Shown here one piece after another: positions 23,501-36,539 of a stretch of DNA of 64,000 nt. Under the pieces are notes generated by a model. The model saw only the letters and a list, made by a program, of their open reading frames with translations. It was not told the DNA's origin and made no database searches. A program made the translations under genes and the position numbers. Origin of the DNA: Saxidomus purpurata (lineage: Eukaryota; Mollusca; Bivalvia; Venerida; Veneridae). The stretch spans positions 29,445,618 to 29,509,617 of the forward strand of contig JAFMSR010000010.1 in NCBI GenBank assembly GCA_022818135.1, given 5' to 3'. The stretch's first letter is position 1. Every line of letters starts with the position of its first letter.

Positions 23501-24303
23501 AACTGATATTAGAATTAAAGCTCGAGTCATTATACGAATTTCTGAAGTATTTGAAACACGAAATAGGAGACCCGGTCATGTTTCATCCAACACTAAGCAT
23601 GTATTCCACGCTGACTGAAACTGTTGTCCGAGGAACAAAGTCACTGAAAGAAGAAGGAAGGCGAATTCTGCAGATGTTTGTTTCGTTCGTTACCAACGAT
23701 ATTGAGCGAAAATACCACACAGAAACGCCAATGCTTCAGCTATCTCGACTTGAATGGCAGGTTCTAAAAGACCTTAGGCCACTATATTTCTCAAATCAAA
23801 ATTTGAAAACTGTCCAAGCACTACATTGGAAAATCATCGGAAAAGAACTTGATGAAGATATTGAGAGATTTGATAATGATCCAGAATACGAAGAAGAGAA
23901 TGTGAAGAAATTGATACGTTTTATGTACGACATACGCGTTCCTGAAAATATAAAAATCAAAGCCAAGGAACTACACAGAAAGAATGAAAGTGTTGTAATA
24001 AAGAGGCTTCCGCGAAAGTACACTTTAAAGAGCAGAGTAGATGAAATGACAGAAACAGAGAGATATGTTCTTGAAAGGCTTGATGTTATACGTAATGACT
24101 ATAGTCCTGTTGTAGTGTACTTGCACTGGGAGCTTACTGATACAATTCTGTCGAATGAACGTAAGCAATTTCAAGAAGGAAACCTTGGAGAAAAGTACTG
24201 GGTTCCGAAAAAGCTAGACTTTCTTGCAACAAATGAAGGAGTACCAGCTAAAATCCAACAAAAAGCGGTATTGTTTCGAAGAGAGATGCAACAAAAGACG
24301 TAA
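20560..24303 (+). pseudogene. Unknown tandem gene family, unit-1 copy (frameshifted second exon)
   Basis: Exon 1 20560-20596 (MTMNFSAYSQNK plus one base, donor GTAAGT). Exon A 23092-23193 (TKNDTKTVMETKEEILTVMA.., phase-compatible). Exon B 23446-24303, 858 bp, 285 codons, open to its stop. Relative to unit 3, exon A has lost 14 bases near 23172, which brings a TAA into frame at 23181-23183; the original frame also ends in TAG at 23191. Exon B encodes a Lys/Glu-rich, probably helical protein with two ~80-residue repeats (see unit 3). I do not recognise the family; there is no signal peptide or membrane segment. It could still be expressed from an internal start in exon B (first in-frame ATG at 23578). 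Confidence 0.7.
22001..22134 (+). other. Candidate alternative or relict exon in the unit gene
   Basis: Between acceptor TTTCCAG and donor ACAG|GTGACG the frame reads VGGNPEAILSERREKVCSDM, then SKTLEKLKVITANLKIP. It is nearly unchanged in unit 2 (30625-30758) and decayed in unit 3 (~34600-34690). Its phase does not fit between exon 1 and exon A, so it is an alternative exon, part of another transcript, or a relict. Confidence 0.35.
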
Positions 24304-25301
24304 AGAAAGATGTCCGGGAAAGAAGCACAGGGAATAGATGAAATGTTTATCATACATCGAGACAACCATAGCAACACAATTAATTGTTAACTGGTGTAAA
24401 GTTAACGAAAAATGTATATATAAAATGATTTAATAACTACATGTACATATTTGACAAAAGAAATAACATGAATTTAACGACGTGTTTTGGAAAAAAAAAA
24501 TGTTCTAGACAATATCCGATAGTATATTATTTTTCAAGACTCTTAATCGTAAATAAGCTTCATCTCGTTTTTTGAGATAGAAAAAAAGACTGAAGGTATA
24601 TTCATAAACTTACATACACTTGAACACGCAGAAGCATATGCCGTACTAGTTGTTCAGAAAGCGTATGATTAATCAGTGAATTATGATTTATCGGTAAATA
24701 ATTACTTCATGTTAAAGAATGTAGCTATTGTAATAACGTGAAGATGATGGTGATAGATAATACAATATACCTGATGGTAGTAATAATGGACAAGAAAATG
24801 AAGACGGTAGTGATGAAATGATGACAGACAATGTTAAAACACACAACCCTAGACAGGTAATGAGAGCTGACCTACTTTCTAAATGTCATTCTAATTTATT
24901 TTTTAAAATTTATTACATTTATTTACGACATAAAATCATTAATGTAATGTATGTATGATATAAAACTATGACGCTTTAATTTCAGAAATTATAAAACTTT
25001 TATTTTCGTAACATAGAAAAGTTGAAATACTATATATAACTTTGTGATTAGGTTATCTCAACAAGTGCTTGCAAGTACATTTATATTGAATCAAGACGTT
25101 GTTTGCATAATGAGTATGAGTTTGTCTTCCTTTTTTAAAGTCAGACCATTCTATTATTCCGTTTGTATATCAAAATCTGACAGAAAAAATGATTGATATG
25201 TCTGACATGCTTAACCAGTATCTCCCATTCATGCAGTATCATTTCAATCTATATTTTTTGTTATACCATGTTGTTACTGTGTATGTTACCTTGTTTATTA
25301 C

Positions 25302-25307
25302 AATAAA
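25302..25307 (+). terminator. Possible poly(A) signal of the unit-1 gene
   Basis: AATAAA about 1 kb after the exon-B stop, conserved in unit 2 (~34017). Assignment to this gene is inferred only from position. Confidence 0.3.
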
Positions 25308-25360
25308 AGGTATATTGTCTAAGATTATGACTTGACTAACTAATTACCTACCATTGACGT

Positions 25361-26124
25361 GTTACTGGGCTCTTTGCTATCTGTTTGGCGGTAAAAATGA
25401 AACATCTAACTATATAAGCAGTTCTAAGTCACTATCTGTTGTAGCAGTCATAGATCAAAACATCAACGCGAAGATAATCAAAATACACTTTAGAACTCTG
25501 CGTACATCGTCAGTAATAATAGCACGAGACGTTTGAAGACGTACCAGAGAGCCTGCCTGACTACAGGGCGTAATAGACTTGTGAACATTCATATGGACAT
25601 GGAGTAAATACAAAGATAATTGTGGACATATTCACTAAACTGAGGAGTCGAACGTTTGGCCTTAAGTTTTCAGGACATGCAAGATCATGTATGGTTAGAA
25701 TATGTTTTAAAATTATTTCAATAAACGCCGTGATAGCTTTTAACTTGATCTTCATGTTTATATCCCTTAAGATTAATAACAATTCATAAAACGAAGGATG
25801 GTCACACTAACAGTTACTAGTAGGGGGGCGGGCTTCTAGAGATTTTGTATAAGGGCCATGTTTTATAAATTAAAACAGTTTTCACGCGACACAGACTAGG
25901 CGAGAGAACTTTTCAAAGTTTGACAGTTTTGTTATTTCATTTCATATCAACTTTTGTTTCGTCTACAATAGATACATATGTTCTTAAGAAACGTATCGTA
26001 ATAGTTCAGACATTGCTAAAACCTCAGAGCTTCCGGGGGCCTCCGGCCACCTGGACCCCTGGCCAGGGCTATACCGCAGCATAATATGTGCGTACATTAT
26101 AAATATGTCTAGCTACGCCCCTGT
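25361..26124. other. Spacer between duplication units 1 and 2
   Basis: No gene is supported. It holds a short GC-richer patch (GGGGGCCTCCGGCCACCTGG near 26035). It is not present at the unit 2/3 junction. Confidence 0.5.
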
Positions 26125-27925
26125 TTGGTTATAATTTCTACACCAAACAAGATCAAGACAATATAACAAATCACTTTGTCCTGCCTCATCACTTCTGAAA
26201 TAAGTGCAATTTTATACATATTTATTACAGTTTCAAATTTTGTGCACCTGTTTATAGTAATTGCATCATCCCAAAGCTTATCCCATTAACAATTTTGTTG
26301 TTGTTTAAAGTTAATACCAGAGAACAAAAATCATAAAACATAGACTGACCCTTACATCAATGTCTGTCCTTATTACAGCTATTCTTTCATTTGTCAGGTC
26401 CATAACACTGAAAAGTCCACAATATGTAAAACTTGGTCATAGTAGGTTAGTCTATATAACATCTGGCTTATAGTCAAAACTGTTATCATGGGGTTTGAAA
26501 TGTAGTCACAGGGTCAAAAAAGAGAAAACTAATGTTTACACTTGCAGCTCTTGTAGTTGAATCAGCATGAAACTTGGCTAGAGTTTAGCTGATTTGGTTA
26601 GCCTTTAGCTGAACAGTATAAGGCTAATGGCTCTCTTGTTTAGAAAAACATAAAACTATTTTCTTCACACATTATCTTGATTCCTTAGAAAAAATGACAA
26701 GGGTCAGATCTGATTTTTAGCTCCAATAGACAAAGTCCCTTTCCCTTGATAAAACTTTAAAGATCACAATTTTCATTTGGCTTCAATGAAGCTTGCAGGC
26801 AACCTGTAGATGATCTCAATTGCTTTTGGGGTCCAAGGTCACAGTGACCTCCGGTAGCGTTTCCTTGGAAACACTACAGGTCACAATTTTCATTGAACTT
26901 TCATCAGACTTGCTCAGAGGGTTGCCTGCAACATGTAGATGATCCCTATTGTTTTTGGGGTCAGAGGTGAAGGTCACAGTAACCTGCAGTTTGAAAATCG
27001 TCTGATCAATATCGCGAGATCTATATCACCCGTGGTCTTCAAACTTCATAGAATGATTGGTCTTACTGGGTAGACAATTCCTACTGGTTTTGGCATCGAT
27101 TGGCCAAAGGCCATGGTCACTGTGAGCTCCGTTAGCTTTTCCTGAATAACAACACGGGTCACAATTTTCATTTGACTTTTATGAAACTTGCTCGGAAGGT
27201 TGCATGCAACATGTAGATGATCCATATGTTCTTCAAGCCTGTTAATTTGAAAATTCAGTCGATGCTTTTCCCCCTACACCTGTCTAGCTGGATGACATGA
27301 AGTATCAGTAAAAAGTATATTTGTGTATATTGTTATCCCTTCAGTGCGGGTAAGTTCTTTGATAATACGCCAACAGACAAAGTTAAGGTCCGCCTGTCCG
27401 TTCATGGTCTGTTTGTTGATATTCAACCTGCTCGGTATCTTCTTGATCACTTGTTTAAACGTCTCAACTCCACTGCCTCAAGGTCATGCTTGGCCGTGGG
27501 TCGGGAAGTTTGGTGATTTATTCCTGGTTTCAAATATTTTGAAATAGTGCTTCTACTTTTCAATTTACACAGTATACAGATACGTGTCCGTCCTATAAAG
27601 CGTTTTCTGAGAGCCGGCGACATAGCTGTAATCTAGACAGGTTTTCCTCATCGTTTGGCAGTATTAAGATATTGAGGTACTACAGCAAAGGAAAAGCCGA
27701 CACAGAGGCACAGAACAATCAACTGCAGGTTCAGCACTGTCCAAAACTGATACATGATTAGTAATAAATTATAACTTATGAATAATAAGTAATAAATTAC
27801 AAGAGATAATATATAAATAATAAATACCCGTAATCAATATTGCCTTGGAAATAAATTTATGTATACCACACGCTACAAAATGTTGAAACCTTGAACAAAA
27901 GTTCCGCGTTGTGCGGACACATATA

Positions 27926-28147
27926 CCATGATAAATGCTTACTATCCCCCCGCTGACCGTGATAAATGCGTACTATTCGCAGACCGTGATAAATGCGTAC
28001 TATTCGCAGACCGTGATAAATGCGTACTATCCGCATACCGTGATAGATGCGTACTATTCGCAGACCGCGATAAATGCGTACTATTCGCTGACCGTGATAA
28101 ATGCGTACTATTCACAGACCGTGATAAATGCATACTATTCGTAGATA
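27926..28147 (+). repeat. 27-bp minisatellite, eight units
   Basis: The unit ACCGTGATAAATGCGTAC + TATTCGCAG starts at about 27927 (variant), 27957, 27984, 28011, 28038, 28065, 28092 and 28119. Unit 1 has two units at the matching place. Because 27 is a multiple of three, the array keeps frames open on both strands; these are not genes. Confidence 0.92.
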
Positions 28148-28439
28148 AGAAATGTTGGAGTTATACAGGGGTATTCAATTATCGTTTTGAGGTGTGTTTA
28201 AATGTGGCTTGGAACTTGTCTTATATTTAGATAAACCCTATGTCAGTACTACCATGTACGATACATCTTCAACTAACCAGAAAACAAAACGATCAAGTGA
28301 GTTGTCGATCTTCACATACATAATAAAACACCATAGATAATTGAGAATAAGTTCGTTAAGCATCAACAAAATGCATCTAGATAATATAAAAGTCACATAG
28401 TTGCAATAACAATAACAATTATCTTCACACAGCTTGACT

Positions 28440-28690
28440 GCTAACAAAAACAGGGAAGTCGCATAAACCAAATAAAACCTAGAAATAAAAGGAAATATTC
28501 GATATGTGATGCTCTTGAAGATAAATTTCACTTCCTGCTTAAATATCAAGTTAAAGACCTCGAAGAAAATGCATCTGAAAAACATTATACTGAAAGCACA
28601 CAAATATAACAAAGTAAGTAAGGTAACCAACATCCGAAAAACGAAAACTATGAAACTAAAAACTTTGAACTAAAAAAGCAATTTATTATA
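28440..28690 (+). pseudogene. LINE C-terminal remnant (unit 2)
   Basis: Counterpart of 19690-19990: CDALEDKFHFLLKY and ASEKHYTESTQI can be read, with stops and frame changes. The minus-strand frame over the same bases is a shadow. Confidence 0.55.
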
Positions 28691-29157
28691 TTTAAGACTT
28701 TTCTCCTCAAATGGTGAAGTGATAACTGACTATCGTTCTCAGATACATATTCTTATGAACTAGTAAAAGAAAAGGTTTTACTCTCACAATAGACTGTGGG
28801 CTACTGTTACCCTAACTCCCCCCACTGGTGGAATTTTCTACAGTATGATTTTCTTAAAGTATAGTGAAAGACCTATCAAAACCATTTGTCCACACACTAG
28901 TCGTTGGGGCAATTTTCTTCTCATTTCGTTGACAAAACAGAACATTTTTCAGAGTCTATGAAAATTGAACTGTTACAGTATGACTCGATTCCACTTGTCA
29001 TGTAAACGTTTATCATTTTGAGTATAACTATTTTCAATAAATAACTCTATTTATTTATCATAAATGGACGTAATGATATAAAAATAGTTTACTTTTTTCA
29101 AAAATAGTTACCTCACAATATGATAGCGTCATCCTGCAATCTCACTTTATACGTGCG

Positions 29158-29164
29158 TATAAAA
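29158..29164 (+). promoter_or_regulatory. TATA box of the unit-2 gene copy
   Basis: TATAAAA with the same flanks as unit 1, 93 bases before the exon-1 ATG at 29251. Confidence 0.55.
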
Positions 29165-29250
29165 TACTTTTCATTTCGGGAAGAGGTGTTACACACTACA
29201 CTTATACAGTTTCCATAGCCGAGAAGTAAGATTTATAGTTTAACATAATT

Positions 29251-32200
29251 ATGACGATGAACTTTTTCTGCGTATAGGCAAAACAAAGGTAAGTGTCGTG
29301 CTAAAATATGAAGCGCTTCATTCTTCGGTTTAAGTTTTTATACATAAGATTTTATAATTTAATTATAATTTCAAAAAAAGTTGGAAAACGAAAGAACTGA
29401 TTTCACGTCTTCAAAATGAAGTTTTATTTATTATATGACGACAGTGTACATATCAATAAATATTTATCTGGGGCCTACTCATTTAAAATCATTTAAAATT
29501 GTTGAAGGTGATATACATTCAAACTACGGATATATAAATATATATAAAATGTGACATGGTCGCCGCACAAAAAGTAAAAAGAAAATTACGTGACATTTCA
29601 CTGACAAAATCATATTTTTTTACTGTCCAATACCATCTTATTTTGCTGTGCCTGCTCTTCCCCCATTGCAATCAAATCAACCCATTTACTGTTTCTATTT
29701 TCTAATTACAACCCAACAGCCTAAAAATAAACACGCATTACATGATAACAATCTGTGAAGCTGTGTTGATAAAGATATAACTTTCTAAGTTATCATACAT
29801 GGCCATGTGATGTGATACTAGCTTTACAGGCCAGTGTTCATAATTATTTAGCTACTAAGTAATGATAACATAAAATCATATTAACACGACTAGAAAAAAA
29901 AACATGTGCACATATAACATCTTTAATGTGAATGTTAAGTGATGCTAAACGAACATTAGTGCCACATCATTCAAACATAATGCTTTAAAGTAAAGGTAGA
30001 ATATACTGAGGCATACATACGCGACACAGCGAGTGATCAAAGAAGCTTCATATCAAAGCTTGTGCAAATACAACACCTGAATATACTTTTAACAGGAGTA
30101 TAAAGCGATGCTAAGTGAACAAGCCAAATCATTCAAACACATTGCCCCTTAGTAAAAGTAAATTACACAGAGGAATGCATAGCTTGTGTATGTATTTCAC
30201 CTTAGACTTGTTAGACCTTTAACTACTTTTGCGAATTTTCCACATTTTTATCTCATCTTCCATTCACTTGCTCTTGCTATGTGATTTTTCCACTGAATGT
30301 ATTTGATTTCATAAGGAAGAAAAAGAATATATACAGTTAGTTTGCGCTGGAGGCAAGAACAATCTTCAAGGTTCAAACTTTATAGCTTATAGAATTTTAA
30401 CAACTGTTTAAAACACAATTAAATGCCAATATTATCTACTATCACTACAAAAACACATATAATAAATTTACACTTATGGATACTGTTAAAGACTGACATA
30501 GCCACTGGATTTTATATCTGGTTCAGAAAAAAGTTTTACCTGACTTTTCTGGCATTTCACTTTGTTTACTAACCAATCTCAAAAATTCCCTGACAATTCA
30601 TTGACATTGAAAACAAATTTCCAGGTAGGTGGCAATCCGGAGGCAATCCTGAGTGAGAGACGACAGAAAGTTTGCTCTGATATGAGTAAAACATTAGAAA
30701 AGTTAAAAGTTATAACAGCCAATTTGAAAATACCCCAAAACTGTCACAAAATACACAGGTGACGACCCACACTTATCAAGAGCAATGACTCTGGCCATAC
30801 ATAATCGTAAGGAAGACAGGACTGCAACTACTCATTTACTGTACAAGGGCTTTAAATTCTCTGGTTCTTTTTTTCCGCTCTCTTTTAAAAATGAAACGGA
30901 TCGCGGTTTGTTGATTTCGCGCATATTTGTAAAACGCGAAATCGCATGATTATTTGCCGGAGCGTGCACATTAAGAAGATGCACCTTATTACGAGAAAGA
31001 TTTGTTTGTCGCTATGCAAATAGCGAAAACGTCATTCAAGAAACCGTGCCGATTGTAGTTAGTGAAATATATTTTTTTCAATTTAGGACGACCCTTAATT
31101 TCGTTTAACCATAAGTGTAAGCTATCAGTTACTGTGAAAGAGAGACAAAAAGTGGCTAGTTTACTCTTTTAACAAACTGTCAAAATAAACTGAGATGTTC
31201 AAAAAGTCATTTGGTTTAGATGGACTTTCACGTCTGAAAAATCACGCATTAATTGTGTACTTTTAAAATGATGTTATTTTTGGCGGGGAAAATAAATACA
31301 AACCAGCAAATTTACTACAATTTCTACGTAAGTTGAGCTGTTTGTTTTAAGTTTCTACAGGACGTTTATATTGGATAAATTCAATTGATTTGCGGTGAAG
31401 GCATTGTTTTTCTTACAATTTCTGTTTCAAGTAAATCTACATGTAATAAATTTCCGTTTCAAGATTTTTTTATTACTACATGTCCTAACGTATGGACATA
31501 AATCACAGTTGTTGAGTTTGCGAAACAGTAAAGTCCACGAATAGAGCGAAAATAAAAAAACGCAATGAATACACCCTATACACTAGAACAGGAGCAGTAC
31601 AAGTTTTGATCAGTTTTACGATTCTGAAAAATAGGATGTGTGATCAGTAACGATAAAATAGCCTGCTTTTAGACCTTATTAATTCAGCTCTGTAGGGCCA
31701 ACTCATAAATAGTAAATGACTGTCTCTATGTCAGTCCATAGCAATATGATTTAAATAGAGATTTGTTAACATATTTATCCCTTTCAATTTGTTTTCAGGC
31801 ACTAAAAAGAACGATACAAAAACGGTAATGGAAACAAAGGAGGAAATTCTGACAGTTATGGCGGGAAAATATCAGAGAGGCTGTTGTTAATGAAGACTAG
31901 GTACGGAATAAGACGGTTAATTTCTTGTGCACAGTCAGATTTCTGCGGCTTACCTTTTCATGTTAAATTTTTTGATCGTTTGTTGTCTTTTTTGTGGTTA
32001 TTTTAGCGTATTTTGAAAGAAGGTGAATCATGCTAGTGGAACAACATTTGAGGGGAGGTTTCCATACACTTAACATTAATACAGCACTTAATATTTTTCT
32101 ACTTCTGACCTTTCAGCATCCACAGAGGTAAAAATTTACATTTGAATTTCAGAGAAGAGCATTAGACAAAACAACCCTTGAAGAAATCGCCACTGCCAAT

Positions 32201-33010
32201 TATCCTGAACTGATATTAGAATTAAAGCTCGAGTCATTATACGAATTTCTGAAGTATTTGAAACACGAAATGGGAGACCCGGTCATGTTTCATCCAACAC
32301 TAAGCATGTATTCCACGCTGACTTAAACTGTTGTCCGAGGAACAAAGTCACTGAAAGAAGAAGGAAGGCGAATTCTGCAGATGTTTGTTTCGTTCGTTAC
32401 CAACGATATTGAGCGAAAATACCACACAGAAACGCCAATTCTTCAGCTATCTCGACTTGAATGGCAGGTTCTAAAAGACCTTAGGCCTCTGTATTTTTCA
32501 AATCAAAATTTGGAAACTGTCCTAGCACTACATTGGAAAATCATTGGAAAAGAACTTGATGAAGATATTGAGAGATTTGATAATGATCCAGAATACGAAG
32601 AAGAGAATGTGAAGAAATTGATACGTTTTATGTACGACAAACTTGTTCCTGAGAATATAAAAATCAAAGCCGAGGAACTATACAGAAAGAATGAAAGTGA
32701 TGTAATAATGAGGCTTCCGCGAAAGTACACTTTAAAGAGCAGAGTAGATGAAATGACAGAAATAGAGAGATATGTTCTTGACAGGCTTGATGTTATACGT
32801 AATGACTATAGTCCTGTTGTAGTGTACTTGCACTGGGAGCTTACTGATACAATTCTGTCGAATGAACGTAAGCAATTTCAAGAGGGAAACCTTGGGAAAA
32901 AGTACTGGCTTCCTAAAAAGCTAGACTTTCTTGCAACTAATGAAGGAGTACCAGCTAGAATCCAACAAAAAGCGGTATTGTTTCGAAGAGAGATGCAACA
33001 AAAGACGTAA
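29251..33010 (+). pseudogene. Unknown tandem gene family, unit-2 copy (multiple lesions)
   Basis: Exon 1 29251-29288 has one extra T (38 versus 37 bp) and runs into TAG. Exon A 31799-31900 shares the 14-bp deletion with unit 1 and meets TAA at 31888-31890. Exon B 32153-33010 keeps the 858-bp length but has GAA changed to TAA at 32324-32326. After that stop 209 codons remain open from ATG 32381. By eye, 14 of these 209 residues differ from unit 1. This is the most damaged of the three copies. Confidence 0.75.
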
Positions 33011-34351
33011 AGAAAGATGTCCAGGGAAGAAGCACAGAGAATAGATGAAATGTTTATCATACATCGAGACAACCATAGCAACAAAATTAATTGTTAACTG
33101 GTGTAAAGTTAACGAAAAATTTATATATAAAATGATTTAATAACTACATGTACATATTTGACAAGAGAAATAACATGAATTTAACGACGTATTTTGGAAA
33201 AAAAATGTTCTAGACAATTTCCGATAGTATATTATTTTTCAAGACTCTTAATCGTAAATAAGCTTCATCTCGTTTTTTGAGATAGAAAAAAAGACTGAAG
33301 GTATATTCATAAACTTACATACACTTGAACACGCAGAAGCATATGCCGTACTAGTTGTTCAGAAAGCGTATGATTAATCAGTGAATTATGATTTATCGGT
33401 AAATAATTACTTCATGTTAAAGAATGTAGCTATTGTAATAACGTGAAGATGATGGTGATAGATAATACAATATACCTGATGGTAGTGATGATAATGGACA
33501 AGAAAATGAGGACGGTAGTGATTAAATGATGGCAGACAATGTTAAAACACACAACCCTAGACAGGCAATGAGAGCTGACCTACTTTCTAAATGTCATTCT
33601 AATTTATTTTTTAAAATTTATTACATTTATTTACGACATAAAATCATCAATGTATTGTATGTATGATATAAAACTATGACGCTTTAATTTAAGAAATTAT
33701 AAAACTTTCATTTTCGTAACATAGAAAAGTTGAAATACTATGTATAACTGTGTGATAAGGTTATCTCAACAAGTGCTTGCAAGTACATTTATATTGAATC
33801 AAGACGTTGTTTGCATAATGAGTACGAGTTTGACTTCCTTTTTTAAAGTCAGACCATTCTATTATTCCGTTTGTATATCAAATTCTGACAGAAAAAATGA
33901 TTGATATGTCTAACATGCTTAACCAGTATCACTAACTCATACAGTATCATTTCGTGATTTCAATCTATATTTTTGTAATACCATGTTGTTACTGTGTATG
34001 TTACCTTATTTATTACAATAAAAGGTATATTGTCTAAGATTATGACTTGACTTACTTATTACCTACCATTGACGTGTTATGTAAGTAATGTTAAGTTTAT
34101 CATGTTGAGTGTATAACCCTTTTCAATAAATAACTCTGTATATTTATGATCAATGAATAACGTAATAATATATAAATAGTTTACTTTTCGAAAAACAGTT
34201 ATGTCACAATTTTCCACGAATTACTGGAATTTCCCTCTATGTTGTGCGCATTAAATACTTTTATTTCGGGAAGAGGTGTTTTCGACTGGCGCATGTAAGT
34301 AAGCGAGTCTTGTCACATTTATAATTCATTCTTAATCTAATATATTAACAT

Positions 34352-34390
34352 ATGACGATGAACTTTCCACAAAATTTCATTCTTCGGTTT
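34352..34390 (+). pseudogene. Exon-1 remnant of the unit-3 gene, donor deleted
   Basis: ATGACGATGAACTTT matches exon 1 of units 1 and 2, but the following bases including the AAAG|GTAAGT donor are deleted, so the sequence passes straight to the intron word TTCATTCTTCGGTTT. Confidence 0.65.
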
Positions 34391-34726
34391 CAATTTTTAT
34401 ACATTAAAGATATTTTGAAAACGAAAGTACTGTTGTTGTCAATTTAAATGGACGTTTTAAGATAGACGTTTATTATTTTACCACGATGTTAGCGTAAATG
34501 TCGATAAATGTTTGCCAAGTGCCTACTCATTTAAAATGGTTTAAAGCAGTTTTTAAAAAATGTTGAAGGTGATGTACATGTCATCTACAGTATATATAAA
34601 GAATGAGAGAGGAGAAAAAAAATTTGCAATCGTATGAGTAAAACACTAGAACAGTTATAACAGTCAAAATACCCCAAAGCTGTAACTAAATGCACGGGTG
34701 CCGACCCACACATATCAGAACATTAA

Positions 34727-35647
34727 GGGGGATCACTGGTGAGGTTTTGAATTTTTCACTTCCGGAAGTTTACATTTGTTATATTTCAAAAATGATGAGT
34801 TAACTGGAAAAAGCAATTATGTAGTAGTAAACTTAGGCACGTAATAGGAATATTCTAGTGTAAAAAAATTAAACATTTTCGAGAAAAAATATTTTGACCT
34901 CACATTTTGTGACTAAATTGACAAATTTTGTCAGATGCCAAAATGGGGGTAGGGGTACAAAAATAGTCATTTCTTAAAAACCGTGTAAGATATTTACTTA
35001 ATTCAAACTGTATTACAAGAATAATTGTTAGGATATAAAACATAATCAATAACTAGTTCCTTTTACAGTTCTTTGTTACAGACCTATGCCGTCATATCTC
35101 AAAGCTCGTCGAAATCTAAAAAACACATTTTTTGTCAGTTTTTATTGAATTTCTTTCTTATATGCACATTGACTCAAATTTTTTATTTTTGCATTCTACA
35201 ACAAAGGTTTTAATTAAGCTGTAGGCAAAATATTTAAAAACCTTGTTATTCCTTTATCATGAAATATTCATTCATCAAAAATTGAAAAAAATGAATTTTA
35301 GTAAAGTGGGTGGGGTAATAATAAGGAGAGTAATATTTATTCAGATGATGATAGAAATATCACTATCACTAATTTTTCATCCTAAAGTATGACATACTAC
35401 ATTAAAAGAGATTAAAAATTGACACCCATTCTGAAACATACACCACATACATAAACGTTTACAATACGAAATTTGTAGCTAATTTCTAGCTTATCTGATA
35501 GTGTATCACTAAAGATTAATATTGCGAAAAAGTTAAGTCATTGGCCCATCATTATTTTTCCAGAAATTAACTAGTAATATGTTAGTCTCCATAAAAAATA
35601 GGGTCAATAAAGTTTCTTGTTATTTTGAATTTCAGCAGTGACCCCCC
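34727..35647. mobile_element. TTAA-flanked MITE (piggyBac-like)
   Basis: Flanked by TTAA at 34723-34726 and 35648-35651. Tips are GGGGGATCACTG and, complemented from the right, GGGGGGTCACTG (11 of 12). The empty site is seen in units 1 and 2, where the surrounding words are continuous. A TTAA target duplication is the hallmark of piggyBac; the internal 921 bp encode nothing. Confidence 0.8.
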
Positions 35648-35967
35648 TTAACTCTGACCATACATATTTGTAAGAAAGACAGGTCAGCAACTATACATAA
35701 TAATACTCTTCCAAAAACTATTGAAAATCTTGAGACTACTCATGTTGCGCATGTTTCACGTGATCAAGCGTAATCAATCATCGAGTCTTTTTGGTTACAT
35801 TGAACAGAAACAGGTTTTCCCCAGCTTCTATAAATAGAAATCGGGAAATACCTGATCGCGGGCGCGAGGATAATAGGTAGGCCAATACGGAGAAGGTCTA
35901 TATACGTTGTGCCTATATGAGCATTAATGGTTTACAGACTCAGCGTACAATTAAATTGTAATTAGAC

Positions 35968-36066
35968 ATGTGTTTTAATAAAAATGACATTATATTGTTT
36001 ACTGAAACATGTACTGATGTACACTCTAACTTACAGATAAATGGTTTCGAACATTTTATGCTTAAT
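35968..36066 (+). pseudogene. LINE endonuclease-domain remnant
   Basis: Reads NDIILFTETCTDVHSNLQI, then GFEHFMLNR, the pattern (ILLxxETWT..) of the apurinic-type endonuclease of non-LTR retrotransposons. After LNRT the frame enters unrelated sequence at 36076. Confidence 0.65.
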
Positions 36067-36539
36067 AGGACTGTTAAAAACAAAAATAATATCAAACAGG
36101 GAATGCCACGTACCAAAAACGCAGCCTCCCCAAAACGAACCCCACGAACACACACACACAATCATGTACACACACACATATACACTACCAACGTCCTGCA
36201 AAACACAATGATAGTGGTTTAATAATAAATATATAAAAATGAATTCGTATCAGACGATAATTTGGTAAACATTTTTAGGTCAAAATACCTGGGGTAAAGA
36301 GATATTTTTATTGCGGGCCGCATTAATTTTAATACGGGTTCGAAAATGTAACATGTAAGTGAAGTAGTGTATAGTTCTTTGAATAAATGTAATGCACTGA
36401 ATGAAATTTGCCTAGGAAGGTACAATGAAAAATTGGTTAAAACCACTGTTCAACTGTAGCTTTAAAATTGTCAAAAAGTTGATATTTCTATATTTTATCC
36501 AATTAAACGTCAAATTATCCGAAGGGTGGCATATTAAAA

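Larger units (their letters stand above)
15797..25360 (+). repeat. Tandem segmental duplication, unit 1
   Basis: Almost the whole stretch recurs at 26125-34080 in the same order and orientation, with a few percent divergence by eye. Shared blocks include ACACCAAACAAGATC, the AAGGTCAC repeat zone, the TATA/first-exon block, the 858-bp exon and a downstream CTTGAACACGCAGAAGCATA block. Unit 1 has private insertions at ~15985-17016, ~18990-19620 and 21068-21130, and only two copies of the 27-bp minisatellite (18730-18785). Confidence 0.92.
26125..34080 (+). repeat. Tandem segmental duplication, unit 2
   Basis: Colinear with unit 1 (15797-25360), from ACACCAAACAAGATCAAGAC to CTACCATTGACGTGTTA. 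It lacks the three unit-1 insertions and carries its own small indels, an extra ~75 bases near 30828-30920 and an expanded 27-bp minisatellite. It abuts unit 3 at ~34080. Confidence 0.92.

Noticed and set aside
25354..25782. Short ORFs in the spacer between units 1 and 2
   Set aside because: Too short, no conservation between units, no splice signals.
27928..28230. ORFs of 63-100 residues on both strands
   Set aside because: They come from a 27-bp tandem repeat whose length is a multiple of three.
28238..28633. 131-residue minus-strand ORF in unit 2, hydrophobic
   Set aside because: Antisense shadow of the AT-rich LINE C-terminal remnant.
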